This document shows positions 1 to 8,482 of a stretch of DNA of 24,922 nt, piece after piece. This DNA comes from CAYNTC01 sp964432925. Its GTDB lineage: Bacteria > Planctomycetota > Phycisphaerae > Sedimentisphaerales > Anaerobacaceae. The position numbers and the translations under genes are program-made. The stretch lies in contig CAYSPM010000019.1 in assembly GCA_964432925.1 (NCBI GenBank), forward strand, positions 1-24,922, given 5' to 3'. The notes under the pieces are model-generated. The model had not been told where the DNA came from and searched no databases. It saw nothing but the letters and a program-made list of their open reading frames with translations. Position 1 is the stretch's first letter. Each line of letters begins with the position of its first letter.

Positions 1-51
1 AGCAACGGACTGAAAATCCGTGTGTCGGCGGTTCAAATCCGCCCCTGCCCA
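1..51 (+). tRNA. tRNA-Phe (GAA), 3' part only
   Basis: The window opens inside a tRNA gene. Visible are the end of the D-arm (1-4), a perfect 5-bp anticodon stem ACGGA/TCCGT around the loop CTGAAAA (anticodon GAA, phenylalanine), a 5-nt variable loop GTGTC, a perfect T-stem GGCGG/CCGCC with loop TTCAAAT, and the 3' acceptor strand CCTGCCC plus discriminator A. CCA is not encoded. The 5' half lies outside the window. The same 3' half recurs at 8388-8434. The 270 bases between this tRNA and the first gene at 322 hold no gene I can support. Confidence 0.9.
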
Positions 52-321
52 TTTTAGATATTTGGTTGTTAAGCATTTACGTTTTGAAGTTTCTACGGGG
101 ACTTACCTGCGTCGTTTTTACGTCAGTCAGTGAAAATACCATTTGCTATCTTCAAATTCAACGATTTCGTCAACGGTGCAAGTTTCTGCAATCAATTTCC
201 GAAGGATGCGACTGCTTTCAGAGCGTAAAAATGTGTTGGTTATGCTCATACTTAAATATCCTTGATCGGCTAATAGCTTTCGTATGGCAAAAAAGTCTGT
301 TTCCCCTTATGATGCAATCCA

Positions 322-1741
322 ATGAATGGAACAGAATCACATAAACAAATATCGCTTTCGTTTGATCGGGGAACACTTTTGCTTACAGGCCCATCACGTG
401 AGCAGTTGCCTAATACCCTCGATTCGCGTGTTTGGAGATGGGATAGTCGAGTTGACGCTTGGCGTTGCGATGCAATTTACTATGCTGCATTTCGGACGGC
501 CTTAGTTAGGCAATTCGGAGCACATTTTTCTGATAAAGTGATGAAGCCTGCTCGTATTTCCTGGCCTAAAGTAGATCTGCCAAAACTAAGGCCTGAGCAG
601 ACGGAGGCACTTGCGGTGTGGAAGCAAGCTGGCTGTCGCGGCCAGATAATTATGCCACCGGGAACCGGCAAAACCGAGGTGGCACTTGCCGCAATAGCTC
701 GAACGAAAACAGCGACGTTGGTGGTTGCACCGGTTCGTGATTTGATGTATCAGTGGCATCGGCGGATTTTGTGGGCTTTTGATTACGATACCGGTATTGT
801 CGGTGATGGCTTGTCCAACATAAAGCCGATTACAGTAACAACGTATGACAGTGCGTATATTCACATGGCTAAGATGGGTGCCGGTTTCGGGCTGCTGGTT
901 TTTGACGAGGAGCATCATCTGCCAGGCAAATGCCGCCGCGAAGCGGCTATTTTGAGTACTGCTGTTATGCGGCTTGGATTGACAGCCACTCCACATCGCT
1001 CGGACGGTCTGCATAAGGACTTGGATCGGCTCATAGGTCCGGTCGTTTACAGTATGCCGTTTAAGCAAGCTAAGGGTTCAACGTTAGCTGATTTTGACGT
1101 GGTCCGTATTCCGGTAGCATTGAATGATAGCGAACAGGCAGCGTATGACCAGTGCAGCCGGGTAATTCGCCACTTTATAATCTCACGTCCTAAAGAGCAG
1201 CCAGGCTACACTTGGCGGGATTTGTGTAAGGAATCGGCTAAAACCCCCCAGGCCCGTAACGCCCAGAAAGCTTATTATCTCAAACAGTCTATCGAAAACC
1301 ATGCTGCTGAAAAAGTTGCGGGTGCTGGAAGATATTTTTAGATTACACAAAGGTCAACCAATTCTTGTTTTTGCAGGCTTGAATGTAATGGCGATTGAAG
1401 TGTCTCAACGATTCTTTGTGCCGACGATTCTGTCGCACACTCGCAAACGTGAACGTCTTGCTGTACTGGACGGTTTTGCTAAGGGTCGGTTTGAGGTTCT
1501 TATTGCCAATCGTGTTCTTGATGAAGGGGCGGATGTCCCTAAAGCGAAAGCAGCGGTGGTAATTGGGGGGCAGGGCTCAACACGCCAGGCCAAACAGCGG
1601 CTTGGCCGGGTTCTGCGAAAAAGCGGTAATACCCGTGCTACGTTGTATGAGGTAGTTTGCGAAAACACAAAAGAAGTTCAGCGTTCCCGAAAGAGACGGA
1701 GAAGCAATGCTTACGAGCGAACAATCCATCGTAGAGTTTAG
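322..1741 (+). pseudogene. XPB-like DEAD/DEAH (SF2) DNA helicase, frameshifted
   Basis: Two overlapping frames together make one ~470-residue SF2 helicase of the XPB/Ssl2 type. The first frame (322-1341) has an N-terminal damage-recognition-like domain (FDRGTLLLTG), Walker A PPGTGKTE near residue 112, motif II DEEH near residue 195 and motif III LTATPHR. The second frame continues with ILVFAGL, the motif V region RVLDEGADVP and motif VI QRLGRVLRK, then the arginine-rich XPB-type tail. The switch lies in a run of five A at 1310-1314; removing one A gives a continuous reading AAEKLRVLED. It is either a real inactivating indel or an assembly error. No clear ribosome binding site precedes the ATG at 322. 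The end overlaps the next gene by 35 bases, as in helicase-nuclease pairs. XPB proteins unwind DNA during nucleotide excision repair. Confidence 0.8.
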
Positions 1742-2121
1742 GGCAGACGGGGCTATCCCTGATCGCCTAACACAAAGTACACATCGACATTTCTTAAAAT
1801 ATGCCGAGCAGATGCTCTCTGTTTACCACAATGGTATCGGCCAACAGTGCCGCTGGCTTCATCGTCAAATTGAATCGCTTTTTGCAGATGAGCCGGATTG
1901 TCCCATTCGCCGAATTCAGGCATTTTGCAAACTGCTGGATGACAAAAGCACATTCCGGACTGATCCTGAAGGTGCAATGCCGGAAAAATCCTTGCGAGAT
2001 GGGGGCAGGCATCGGGAAAAATGTGATAGTTTATAAGACGGCTTAAAAGCTTAAGCCTCTAATGGAAGCTTTGGAAAGAATCCAGGCCAAAAACACAACA
2101 ACTTCCAAAAGTAATTTTTAA
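1707..2121 (+). pseudogene. Bax1-like (DUF790) nuclease, internally deleted remnant
   Basis: The first ~90 residues, from MLTSEQSIVEFRADGAIPDR to FCKLLDDKSTFRTDP, read like the N-terminus of DUF790, the family of archaeal Bax1, a structure-specific nuclease that binds XPB. The family is normally around 400 residues or more; here the frame ends at 2036. In another frame, 1990-2121 reads GIGKNVIVYKTA, a stop (TAA 2044-2046), then KLKPLMEALERIQA and a final stop at 2119-2121, just before recQ. I interpret this as the original C-terminus, left after an internal deletion of most of the gene plus a nonsense change; that C-terminal assignment is tentative. The position directly after, and overlapping, an XPB-like gene supports the family call. 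Confidence 0.65.
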
Positions 2122-2125
2122 GAGT

Positions 2126-4309
2126 ATGTTGTCTATAATGGAGAGTATTCAAAAAGCATTGGCTAAGTATTGGGGCTATAATAGCTTCCTGCCGTTGCAG
2201 AAACAAGCTATGGAGTGTATCAGTCGCGGGCAGGATTCGATCGTGGTTCTGCCAACTGGGGGTGGTAAATCACTTTGTTTTCAGGCACCTGCTGTGACTA
2301 TGCCGGGTCTTGCCGTTGTGGTCTCACCATTGATCTCGCTGATGAAGGATCAGATCGACATTTTGACAGAATGCGGCGTTGCCGCAGCGCGCATTGACAG
2401 CACTCAGTCCATAAGTGAAAGGGACACCGTTTTCTCTCGAATTCATAATAAAACACTCAAATTGCTTTATCTTTCGCCTGAAAGACTTTTCTCAGATGGT
2501 TTTATCGACTTTCTCAAAAGAATCGAACTGTCTTTTATCGCTATTGATGAAGCTCATTGCGTAAGTATGTGGGGCCACGATTTTCGTCCGGAGTACCGCC
2601 AACTTGGCTTGTTAAAGGAAGCTCTGCCGGGTATTACAGTTGGTGCTTACACAGCTACCGCTACCGAGCAGGTTCGCAACGACATCGCCGAGCAGCTACG
2701 TCTCGAAAAGCCTGAAATGCTGATAGGCTTGTTTGACAGGCCGAACCTTGTTTATAAGGTCGGGCGACGAAAGGACATAGTAAAACAGGTTTGTGCCGCG
2801 CTCAACAGGCACAAAGGTGAATCCGGCATAATTTATTGCATTCGCCGCAACGATGTTGATGCTATGTGTGCTCATTTGATGCGACAGGGCTACAGTGTGG
2901 TGCCATACCATGCCGGCATGACCGATGTTGACCGTAAGAAAAACCAGGACTTGTTCATTAACGAAAAGGTCAATACCATAGTAGCAACCATCGCTTTCGG
3001 AATGGGTATCGACAAATCTAATGTGCGATACGTTATTCATACCGGCATGCCCAAATCGCTTGAGCATTATCAGCAGGAAAGCGGTCGGGCAGGTCGCGAC
3101 GGCCTGGAGGCCGAATGCTGCCTATTCTATTCCGGCGGTGATTACGGAACGTGGAAAAAACTGATGAGCGATATGCCGGCAGAAGCTCAAGAGATCGCTA
3201 TGGTCAAACTTGGTAAAATTTATAACTATTGTACCGGCGGGATTTGCAGGCACAAGGCAATCCTTCGGTATTTCGGCCAAGACCTTAACAAAGATAACTG
3301 CCGGGCATGCGATATGTGTCTTGGCGAGCTCGACTGCATAGAAGATGCATTAATAACCGCACAGAAAATCCTGTCCTGTATTCTTCGCCTCGACCAGCAG
3401 TTCGGCGGCAGCTATACGGCTTCAGTATTGACCGGCTCAGAAGAGAAGCGAATAATAGAAAACAACCATAATGAGCTAAGTACCTATGGCCTGCTGAGCG
3501 ATTATTCCAAGCACACCGTGCACGACTGGATCGAACAACTTGTAGGACAGGATTACGTTGAAAAAACCGGCGAATACAACGTCCTGAACGTAACGGAAAA
3601 AGGATGGTCTGTTCTAAAAAGCAAGGAAACACCCCGCTTGCTAAAACCTGCACAAAAGCCGGTCAAAGCCTCCAAAGTCGCCATAGATTCATGGGACGGT
3701 GTTGATAAGGGATTATTTGAAGCTTTGCGAAAATTGCGTGCCACAATCGCACGCAAAAAGGCGGTTCCGGCTTACATAGTTTTTTCAGATGCGGCATTGA
3801 GAGATATGGCCAGACGAAGACCTTCTACACTTGAAGGTTTTCTGGAGGTCAAGGGGGTGGGAGAGACAAAATGTGAGCAATACGGGCAAGCCATTCTTGT
3901 TGCCATTAACGATTACTGTCAGGCAAATTCAGTAGAGATGGATGTTAGAGCAAACCTGGAGACAGTTTCTGATGAACTGCCAGTAAATAAGCCGAAGACA
4001 CGTTCAAACCTAAGCAAAGTAAGGCAGCTTGCTTTTGACCTGTTTGAACAGAAACTTTCCATAGAAGAAGTCGCAAAGTCTGTTAATCGAGCGGAATCAA
4101 CTACAACCCAATATCTTGTTGAGTACATTAGGCAAGAGAAAATCAGCAACCCATATCCCTGGGTAGATGAGCGAGCATTCGGTCGTATTATTGATGCCGT
4201 CAAGCGGGTTGGCGGTGATCGAATAAAACCTGTATTCGATTTACTGAATGGTGAAATAGATTACAACCAGATACGAGTCAGCCTTGCGTGCCTTCGTAAC
4301 AATCGTTAA
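2126..4309 (+). CDS. recQ: ATP-dependent DNA helicase RecQ
   Basis: The protein has 727 residues and is a complete RecQ: 3'-5' DNA helicase of recombination and replication repair. Walker A PTGGGKS lies at 43-49, DEAH at 141-144, TATAT (motif III) near 175 and motif VI QESGRAGRDG at 317-326. The RecQ zinc site has cysteines 374, 392, 395 and 398. A winged-helix RQC region is followed by an HRDC domain at about 525-600, and a further helix-turn-helix segment lies around 635-680 (LSIEEVAKSVNRAESTTTQYL), as in longer RecQ proteins. No frameshift or missing motif was seen. An alternative start is the ATG at 2138. It begins 4 bases after the DUF790 remnant and lies 58 bases before the SNF2 gene, so these genes probably form one transcript. 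Confidence 0.95.
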   Translation: MLSIMESIQKALAKYWGYNSFLPLQKQAMECISRGQDSIVVLPTGGGKSLCFQAPAVTMPGLAVVVSPLISLMKDQIDILTECGVAAARIDSTQSISERDTVFSRIHNKTLKLLYLSPERLFSDGFIDFLKRIELSFIAIDEAHCVSMWGHDFRPEYRQLGLLKEALPGITVGAYTATATEQVRNDIAEQLRLEKPEMLIGLFDRPNLVYKVGRRKDIVKQVCAALNRHKGESGIIYCIRRNDVDAMCAHLMRQGYSVVPYHAGMTDVDRKKNQDLFINEKVNTIVATIAFGMGIDKSNVRYVIHTGMPKSLEHYQQESGRAGRDGLEAECCLFYSGGDYGTWKKLMSDMPAEAQEIAMVKLGKIYNYCTGGICRHKAILRYFGQDLNKDNCRACDMCLGELDCIEDALITAQKILSCILRLDQQFGGSYTASVLTGSEEKRIIENNHNELSTYGLLSDYSKHTVHDWIEQLVGQDYVEKTGEYNVLNVTEKGWSVLKSKETPRLLKPAQKPVKASKVAIDSWDGVDKGLFEALRKLRATIARKKAVPAYIVFSDAALRDMARRRPSTLEGFLEVKGVGETKCEQYGQAILVAINDYCQANSVEMDVRANLETVSDELPVNKPKTRSNLSKVRQLAFDLFEQKLSIEEVAKSVNRAESTTTQYLVEYIRQEKISNPYPWVDERAFGRIIDAVKRVGGDRIKPVFDLLNGEIDYNQIRVSLACLRNNR

Positions 4310-4367
4310 AATCCATTTCTTTCAGATACACCAGAGTAGGATTATTTTTATAATGAGGATTTGACGC

Positions 4368-6797
4368 ATGGCTAAACGCAGAACCAGCAGAAAAACACCA
4401 AAGACTCGTAAAATCAGAAAGATTTCACGTCTACGCAAGCCCGAAGATATGCCGTTGGAGCAGTGGCAGATCGCTTTACGCAAACAATTCGCACAAAAGC
4501 AGAATTTTCGTCTTAAGAATATCGGTAATGAGCCGATATTCTCTGAATTTATGGTTACAAATCCCCAAACTAACGGCGAATATCGTGTTGCGATTCGCGG
4601 CCAGAGACTCGGCGATAATTACTGCTCGTGTCCGGATTTTGCGGTTAGTACCCTCGGAACCTGCAAACATATAGAATTTGTGCTTGCTAAACTTCACCGA
4701 AAACGTGGAGGCAAAAAAGCCTTTGCAGAAGGCTTTCAACCTCACTACTCAGAAATCTATTTGCGTTACGGTGCCAAGCGGCAGGTGATGTTTAAGCCCG
4801 GAACTGAATGTCCAGAATCTCTGCTGGAACTCGCCTCACCCTATTTCGATAACTATGGAATTCTGAAGCCACAGGCATACTCACAATTTGATACGTTTAT
4901 GAGAAAGTCCGGAGCCCTCAAGCATGATTTGCGCTGCTACGAGGACACCATAGAGTTTATCGCCCAGGTCAGGGATCAGGTCCATCTAAAGAAACGAATT
5001 GAAAAAGCTTTCCCAAGAGGTGCCGACAGCGCCGCTTTCAGGAAGCTGTTAAAGCTCCGGTTATATCCTTATCAATGTAAAGGGGCTTTATTTGCTGCCA
5101 AAGCTGGACGAAGTCTGATTGCTGATGATATGGGCCTTGGTAAAACCATTCAGGCAATTGCAGTAGCTGAGATATTAGCCAGGACAGTTGGTCTTGAGCG
5201 CGTACTGATTATATCTCCGACATCGTTGAAGCATCAATGGAAACAGGAAATTGAAAAATTCCGCGAGCGCTCAGTCGAAGTTGTGGAAGGGTCTCTGACA
5301 AAACGGGCCAGGCTTTACGCATCTGATTCATTTTATAAAGTCACCAACTATGACGTTATTCGCCGTGACCTTGACCTTATCCGCAACTGGCGACCGGATA
5401 TGATTATCCTTGATGAAGCACAGCGAATAAAGAACTGGAAGACTCGCAGAGCTCAAAGCGTTAAAAAACTTGATTCCAAGTATGCTCTTGTGCTTACCGG
5501 AACACCTTTGGAGAATCGGCTGGAAGAATTACATTCCATAGTTGAGTTTGTCGATCGCTTTCGTCTGGGGCCGATGTTCCGCTTCCTTGCCGAGCATCAG
5601 CATGTGAACGAAGATGGCAGAGTGATAGGATATCATAATCTTTCCAAGATTGCCAAATCATTGGAACCCATTCTTGTTCGACGCACCAAGAACGAAGTTC
5701 TCAAAGAACTGCCTGAACGTTTGGAAAAAAACTATTTCGTTCCAATGACCGATGAGCAAATGAAACATCATGAAGAAAATCGGGAAACTGTTGCACGTAT
5801 AGTTGCCAAATGGCGAAGGTTCGGCTTCTTATCTGAAACCGACCAGAGAATACTTATGATTGCCCTGCAGAATATGCGAATGAGCTGCAACAGCACCTAT
5901 CTTCTTGACAGAAAGACCGATTACGGCATTAAGGCCGATGAACTAATCTCAGTGCTTGAGGAAATATTCGAGCGTCCAGATACAAAGGTAGTGGTATTTA
6001 GCCAATGGTTAGGAACACATGAAATACTCTTGGACCGTCTCGATTCGTCTAAACGCAATTATGTGCTGTTTCACGGCAGAATAGCCAGCCCTAAAAGGAA
6101 AGAGCTAATACGACGATTCAAAAATGACCCTGGTTGCCGAGTGTTTCTCTCAACAGATGTCGGTGGCCTGGGCTTGAATTTGCAAAATGCCTCGGCCGTT
6201 ATTAATATGGATTTGCCCTGGAACCCGGCAGTGCTTGAGCAGCGTATCGGTCGGATTCATCGGCTTGGCCAGCACCGGCCGGTGCGGGTGGTAAATTTTG
6301 TAGCCCAGGGGACAATCGAACACGGTATGCTTTCGCTACTGTCATTTAAGCAATCCCTTTTTTCAGGCGTTCTTGACAGAGGAAAAGACGAGGTCTTCCT
6401 CGGTGGAACGCGGCTGAAACGCTTTATGGACTCGGTTGACAAAGCAACAAGTGCCATCCCTGAATCAATGCCTCAACAAGCCGGGACCGAAGGAGATGGT
6501 GATGGTACAGACCAAGAAGTTTCAGTTGAAACAAAAGAAAAGGAAGTTCCGGAAACAGAACAACAACAGGCCTGGGACGACCTTGTTTCAACAGGTTTAT
6601 CATTCGTTGATAAACTTGGCCAAACGTTGCTTGGACAGAGAGGCCAATCACAGCAGCCGGGCTCAAAAGCTTTTTCTGGATTAAAAATTGAAACAGATAA
6701 AGCTACCGGCCAGCGTCATCTTAGATTACCAATACCAAAAAAGGAAACTCTTCAGAGTATAGCTGATCTGCTCAATGAATTTTCAAAGAAAATATAA
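4368..6797 (+). CDS. SWIM zinc-finger SNF2-family DNA translocase/helicase
   Basis: The protein has 809 residues. A basic N-terminus is followed by a SWIM zinc finger (C86, C88, C99, H101; CSC...CKH) and then a full SNF2/Rad54-type ATPase: DMGLGKT (254-260), ISPTSLKHQW (motif Ia), DEAQ (349-352), LTGTPLENRLEEL (motif III), VVVFSQW (motif IV), LSTDVGGLGLNL (motif V) and QRIGRIHRLGQ (625-635, motif VI). An acidic, glutamine-rich linker (about 700-735) precedes a short C-terminal tail. A TGAGGA ribosome binding site lies 9 bases before the ATG. Such proteins move along duplex DNA to remodel protein-DNA complexes or help repair; some take part in phage defence (for example DrmD of DISARM). No partner typical of a named defence system is present, so the exact role is open. 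Confidence 0.92.
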   Translation: MAKRRTSRKTPKTRKIRKISRLRKPEDMPLEQWQIALRKQFAQKQNFRLKNIGNEPIFSEFMVTNPQTNGEYRVAIRGQRLGDNYCSCPDFAVSTLGTCKHIEFVLAKLHRKRGGKKAFAEGFQPHYSEIYLRYGAKRQVMFKPGTECPESLLELASPYFDNYGILKPQAYSQFDTFMRKSGALKHDLRCYEDTIEFIAQVRDQVHLKKRIEKAFPRGADSAAFRKLLKLRLYPYQCKGALFAAKAGRSLIADDMGLGKTIQAIAVAEILARTVGLERVLIISPTSLKHQWKQEIEKFRERSVEVVEGSLTKRARLYASDSFYKVTNYDVIRRDLDLIRNWRPDMIILDEAQRIKNWKTRRAQSVKKLDSKYALVLTGTPLENRLEELHSIVEFVDRFRLGPMFRFLAEHQHVNEDGRVIGYHNLSKIAKSLEPILVRRTKNEVLKELPERLEKNYFVPMTDEQMKHHEENRETVARIVAKWRRFGFLSETDQRILMIALQNMRMSCNSTYLLDRKTDYGIKADELISVLEEIFERPDTKVVVFSQWLGTHEILLDRLDSSKRNYVLFHGRIASPKRKELIRRFKNDPGCRVFLSTDVGGLGLNLQNASAVINMDLPWNPAVLEQRIGRIHRLGQHRPVRVVNFVAQGTIEHGMLSLLSFKQSLFSGVLDRGKDEVFLGGTRLKRFMDSVDKATSAIPESMPQQAGTEGDGDGTDQEVSVETKEKEVPETEQQQAWDDLVSTGLSFVDKLGQTLLGQRGQSQQPGSKAFSGLKIETDKATGQRHLRLPIPKKETLQSIADLLNEFSKKI

Positions 6798-6807
6798 TAT
6801 ACCATCT

Positions 6808-7996
6808 CTATCTCATCCATCTTTCTACGGGTGCAGTTAAAAATTCCTCAAGGCAGATGCCTAGGCTGCCAATCAGGAGTCGCCGGGTTACAGGAAAAGC
6901 CTTGCAGAATGCTTCTACTCCTGGCAGTGTGTACCGTCTGCCATCGCTTTTAACCTCAAGGGCTGCAACAAACTTTCCGCGTTTCAGAACAAAATCAACT
7001 TCCCGATTGCGGTTTAGCCAGTACGAAATCTCTATTTCTTTTCCCCTGGCACTATTCACCAGATGAGCGCCAACCGCAGACTCGACAAGTCTTCCCCAAT
7101 ACTCACTATTCTGTCTGGCTTCATCAAATGACCGGTTTGACAAAGCGATCATCAGTGCAGTATTTAATACGAGCAGCTTCGGGCTGGAACCTCTTTGTCG
7201 GACTCGCTGGCCAGCAAACTTGTGCAGGCCAGCTCCGCTCAGCAAGTCCAGATAGTGTGCCAGCGTTGTAGTATTGCCTGCCTCCTGTAGCTGACCAACC
7301 ATTTTTTGGAAAGAGATGACCTGGCCCGAGTATTCGCAGCCGAGATGAAACAGCCGTCTTAACAAAGCCGGTTTGTCTACACGGGTCAATAGTAGAATGT
7401 CCCTTGATATCGTGGTCTCGATTAGCGAGTTCATGATATAATGTGCCCAACGGTCGCGGTCTGCTATTAAGCTCGCTGCACCGGGATAGCCACCAAAGTA
7501 CAAATACTGTTCGATAGTAAAACCAAACGCCTGCTGCATTTCGCTATAGGACCAGTGGGTGACAGGTATAATCTCGAAGCGTCCGGCCAGATTCTCGGTC
7601 AAGCCCTTCTGCATCAACAGTGGTGAAGAACCTAACACCAGTACCTTTAGCGGAATGTCGGTCGCTGCGTCCTCATCCCACAATCGTTTAACCGTCTCAG
7701 ACCGGCCTGCGATTTTCTGCACCTCGTCAACGATTAGTAGTGCAGGGCAGCGTTGGTTTCCATAAACAGTTTTTGACCGTCCAATATTCTACTGTTGATT
7801 GAGCCATGCTCGGTCTTGCAGGGTAGGTTCATCGGCGGAGACATAGTGTACGGCAAGTCACATTCGCTTATTAACTGCTGGGCCAGCGTCGCCTTGCCCA
7901 CCTGTCGGGGGCCAGCAAGAACCTGAATAAATCGACGCAGCTCCGTAATCCGCTGAAGTAAGGTAGTATAAATATGTCTTTAAATGTCTTATCCAT
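6808..7996 (-). pseudogene. AAA_14/DUF4143 ATPase, decayed
   Basis: The downstream part (7722-6808, about 304 residues) is a good DUF4143 protein: YLYFGGYPGA, SRDILLLTRVDKP, and a C-terminal nuclease-like stretch (NREVDFVLKRG, ALEVKSDGR). The N-terminal AAA part exists only in pieces. It starts at an ATG at 7996, needs one base added near 7977 to reach HIYTTLLQRITELRRFIQVL, shows Walker A as GPRQVGKAT (the usual Ser/Thr after Lys is Ala), needs another base near 7846-7852 to reach VSADEPTLQDRAWLNQQ, and is then cut by an in-frame TAG (7789-7791 on the plus strand, where the family usually has Trp) before LLIVDEVQKI. Three disabling lesions make it a pseudogene. It converges on the SNF2 gene with 10 bases between the stops. 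Confidence 0.85.
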
Positions 7997-8281
7997 AAGA
8001 ACTTAACACTTTACTCAAAACTGCGAGTAATATTACTGACAGGTGTGGGAAATGCCGAGGTGGTATTCCAAAATAATCGTTAGCGGTTTTGATGAAAAAA
8101 TCCGTACATCGCGTTAGCTACTATCTTCCTCCTTCTTCCGAGGAATCACGCCGAAAAAGACATGAATGGTGCATTCAGAATTCAAGCTGCTAAACTTATT
8201 GCTTATGAGTGAGTTTGAGGATTATTGACTATAGGATATTGCTTAGATGGATCGGTCCTGCCAGTGCCTAAACCAAGGTGC

Positions 8282-8305
8282 GCGCCAAAGATGCGCGTCT
8301 GGCGC
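8282..8305. repeat. imperfect inverted repeat
   Basis: GCGCC (8282-8286) pairs with GGCGC (8301-8305), with an inner AGA/TCT pairing and a two-base bulge around a TGCGCG loop. No T-tract follows, so it does not look like a terminator. Confidence 0.5.
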
Positions 8306-8327
8306 TCGGCTGGTTTTCTGCCAGCGT

Positions 8328-8369
8328 CATAAGTCTTTATTTCACAAACATAAGTCATTTATCCACAAA
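8328..8369 (+). repeat. 21-bp direct tandem repeat with DnaA-box-like sequence
   Basis: Units 8328-8348 and 8349-8369 match at 17 of 21 positions; both begin CATAAGTC and end CACAAA. The second unit contains TTATCCACA (8359-8367), an exact match to the consensus DnaA box. The repeat ends 18 bases before the truncated tRNA copy. Short direct repeats beside an att core can be integrase arm sites; that role is inference. Confidence 0.6.
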
Positions 8370-8387
8370 CACTTGCAAAGGCCGATG

Positions 8388-8434
8388 ACGGATTGAAAAT
8401 CCGTGTGTCGGCGGTTCGAATCCGCCCCTGCCCA
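8388..8434 (+). repeat. truncated tRNA-Phe 3' copy, likely att scar
   Basis: 47 bases match 5-51 with two differences. The anticodon stem-loop (TTGAAAA loop), variable loop, T-arm and 3' acceptor strand are present, but the upstream bases do not form a D-arm or the matching 5' acceptor strand (GGGCAGG), so it cannot be a working tRNA. The similarity continues about 35 bases downstream into the terminator region (TTTGG.TGT.AAGCATTTA). Confidence 0.8.
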
Positions 8435-8449
8435 CTGATATAGGAATTT

Positions 8450-8482
8450 GGCTGTCAAGCATTTATGTTTGGCAGCCTTTTT
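8450..8482 (+). terminator. rho-independent terminator (original tRNA terminator)
   Basis: An 11-bp stem (GGCTGTCAAGC with GTTTGGCAGCC, including two G-T pairs) closes an ATTTAT loop and is followed by TTTTT. The related sequence after the complete tRNA (about 63-95) no longer pairs well, which suggests that this copy is the ancestral downstream flank of the tRNA. Confidence 0.8.

Larger units (their letters stand above)
7997..8387. other. non-coding right end of the island
   Basis: No gene is supported here. The stretch contains an imperfect hairpin (8282-8305), a 21-bp tandem repeat (8328-8369) and, immediately after, the truncated tRNA copy. The position and repeats fit the end of an integrated element, but no integrase gene is recognisable. 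Confidence 0.6.
5..8434. mobile_element. tRNA-bracketed genomic island or its remnant
   Basis: The segment lies between two direct copies of the tRNA-Phe 3' half (5-51 and 8388-8434; 45 of 47 bases identical, differing at tRNA position 32 and in the T-loop). Integrases of the tyrosine recombinase family commonly insert at tRNA 3' ends and leave this arrangement: one full tRNA at one end and a truncated copy at the other. The cargo is an XPB-like helicase, a Bax1/DUF790 remnant, RecQ, a SWIM-SNF2 helicase and a broken DUF4143 ATPase. No integrase, excisionase or transposase was found inside, so the element is probably immobilised or was mobilised in trans. A local duplication of a tRNA tail is the alternative. 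Confidence 0.6.

Noticed and set aside
66..344. 92-codon plus-strand frame after the tRNA
   Set aside because: No ribosome binding site, cysteine-rich random-looking composition, and it overlaps the helicase start.
1310..1314. Programmed frameshifting in the XPB-like gene
   Set aside because: The shift needed is +1 and no standard slippery heptamer in frame or stimulatory stem was seen; an indel is simpler.
4368..6797. DISARM defence system
   Set aside because: Only an SNF2-type helicase is present; DrmA, DrmB, DrmC and the DISARM methylase are absent from this neighbourhood.
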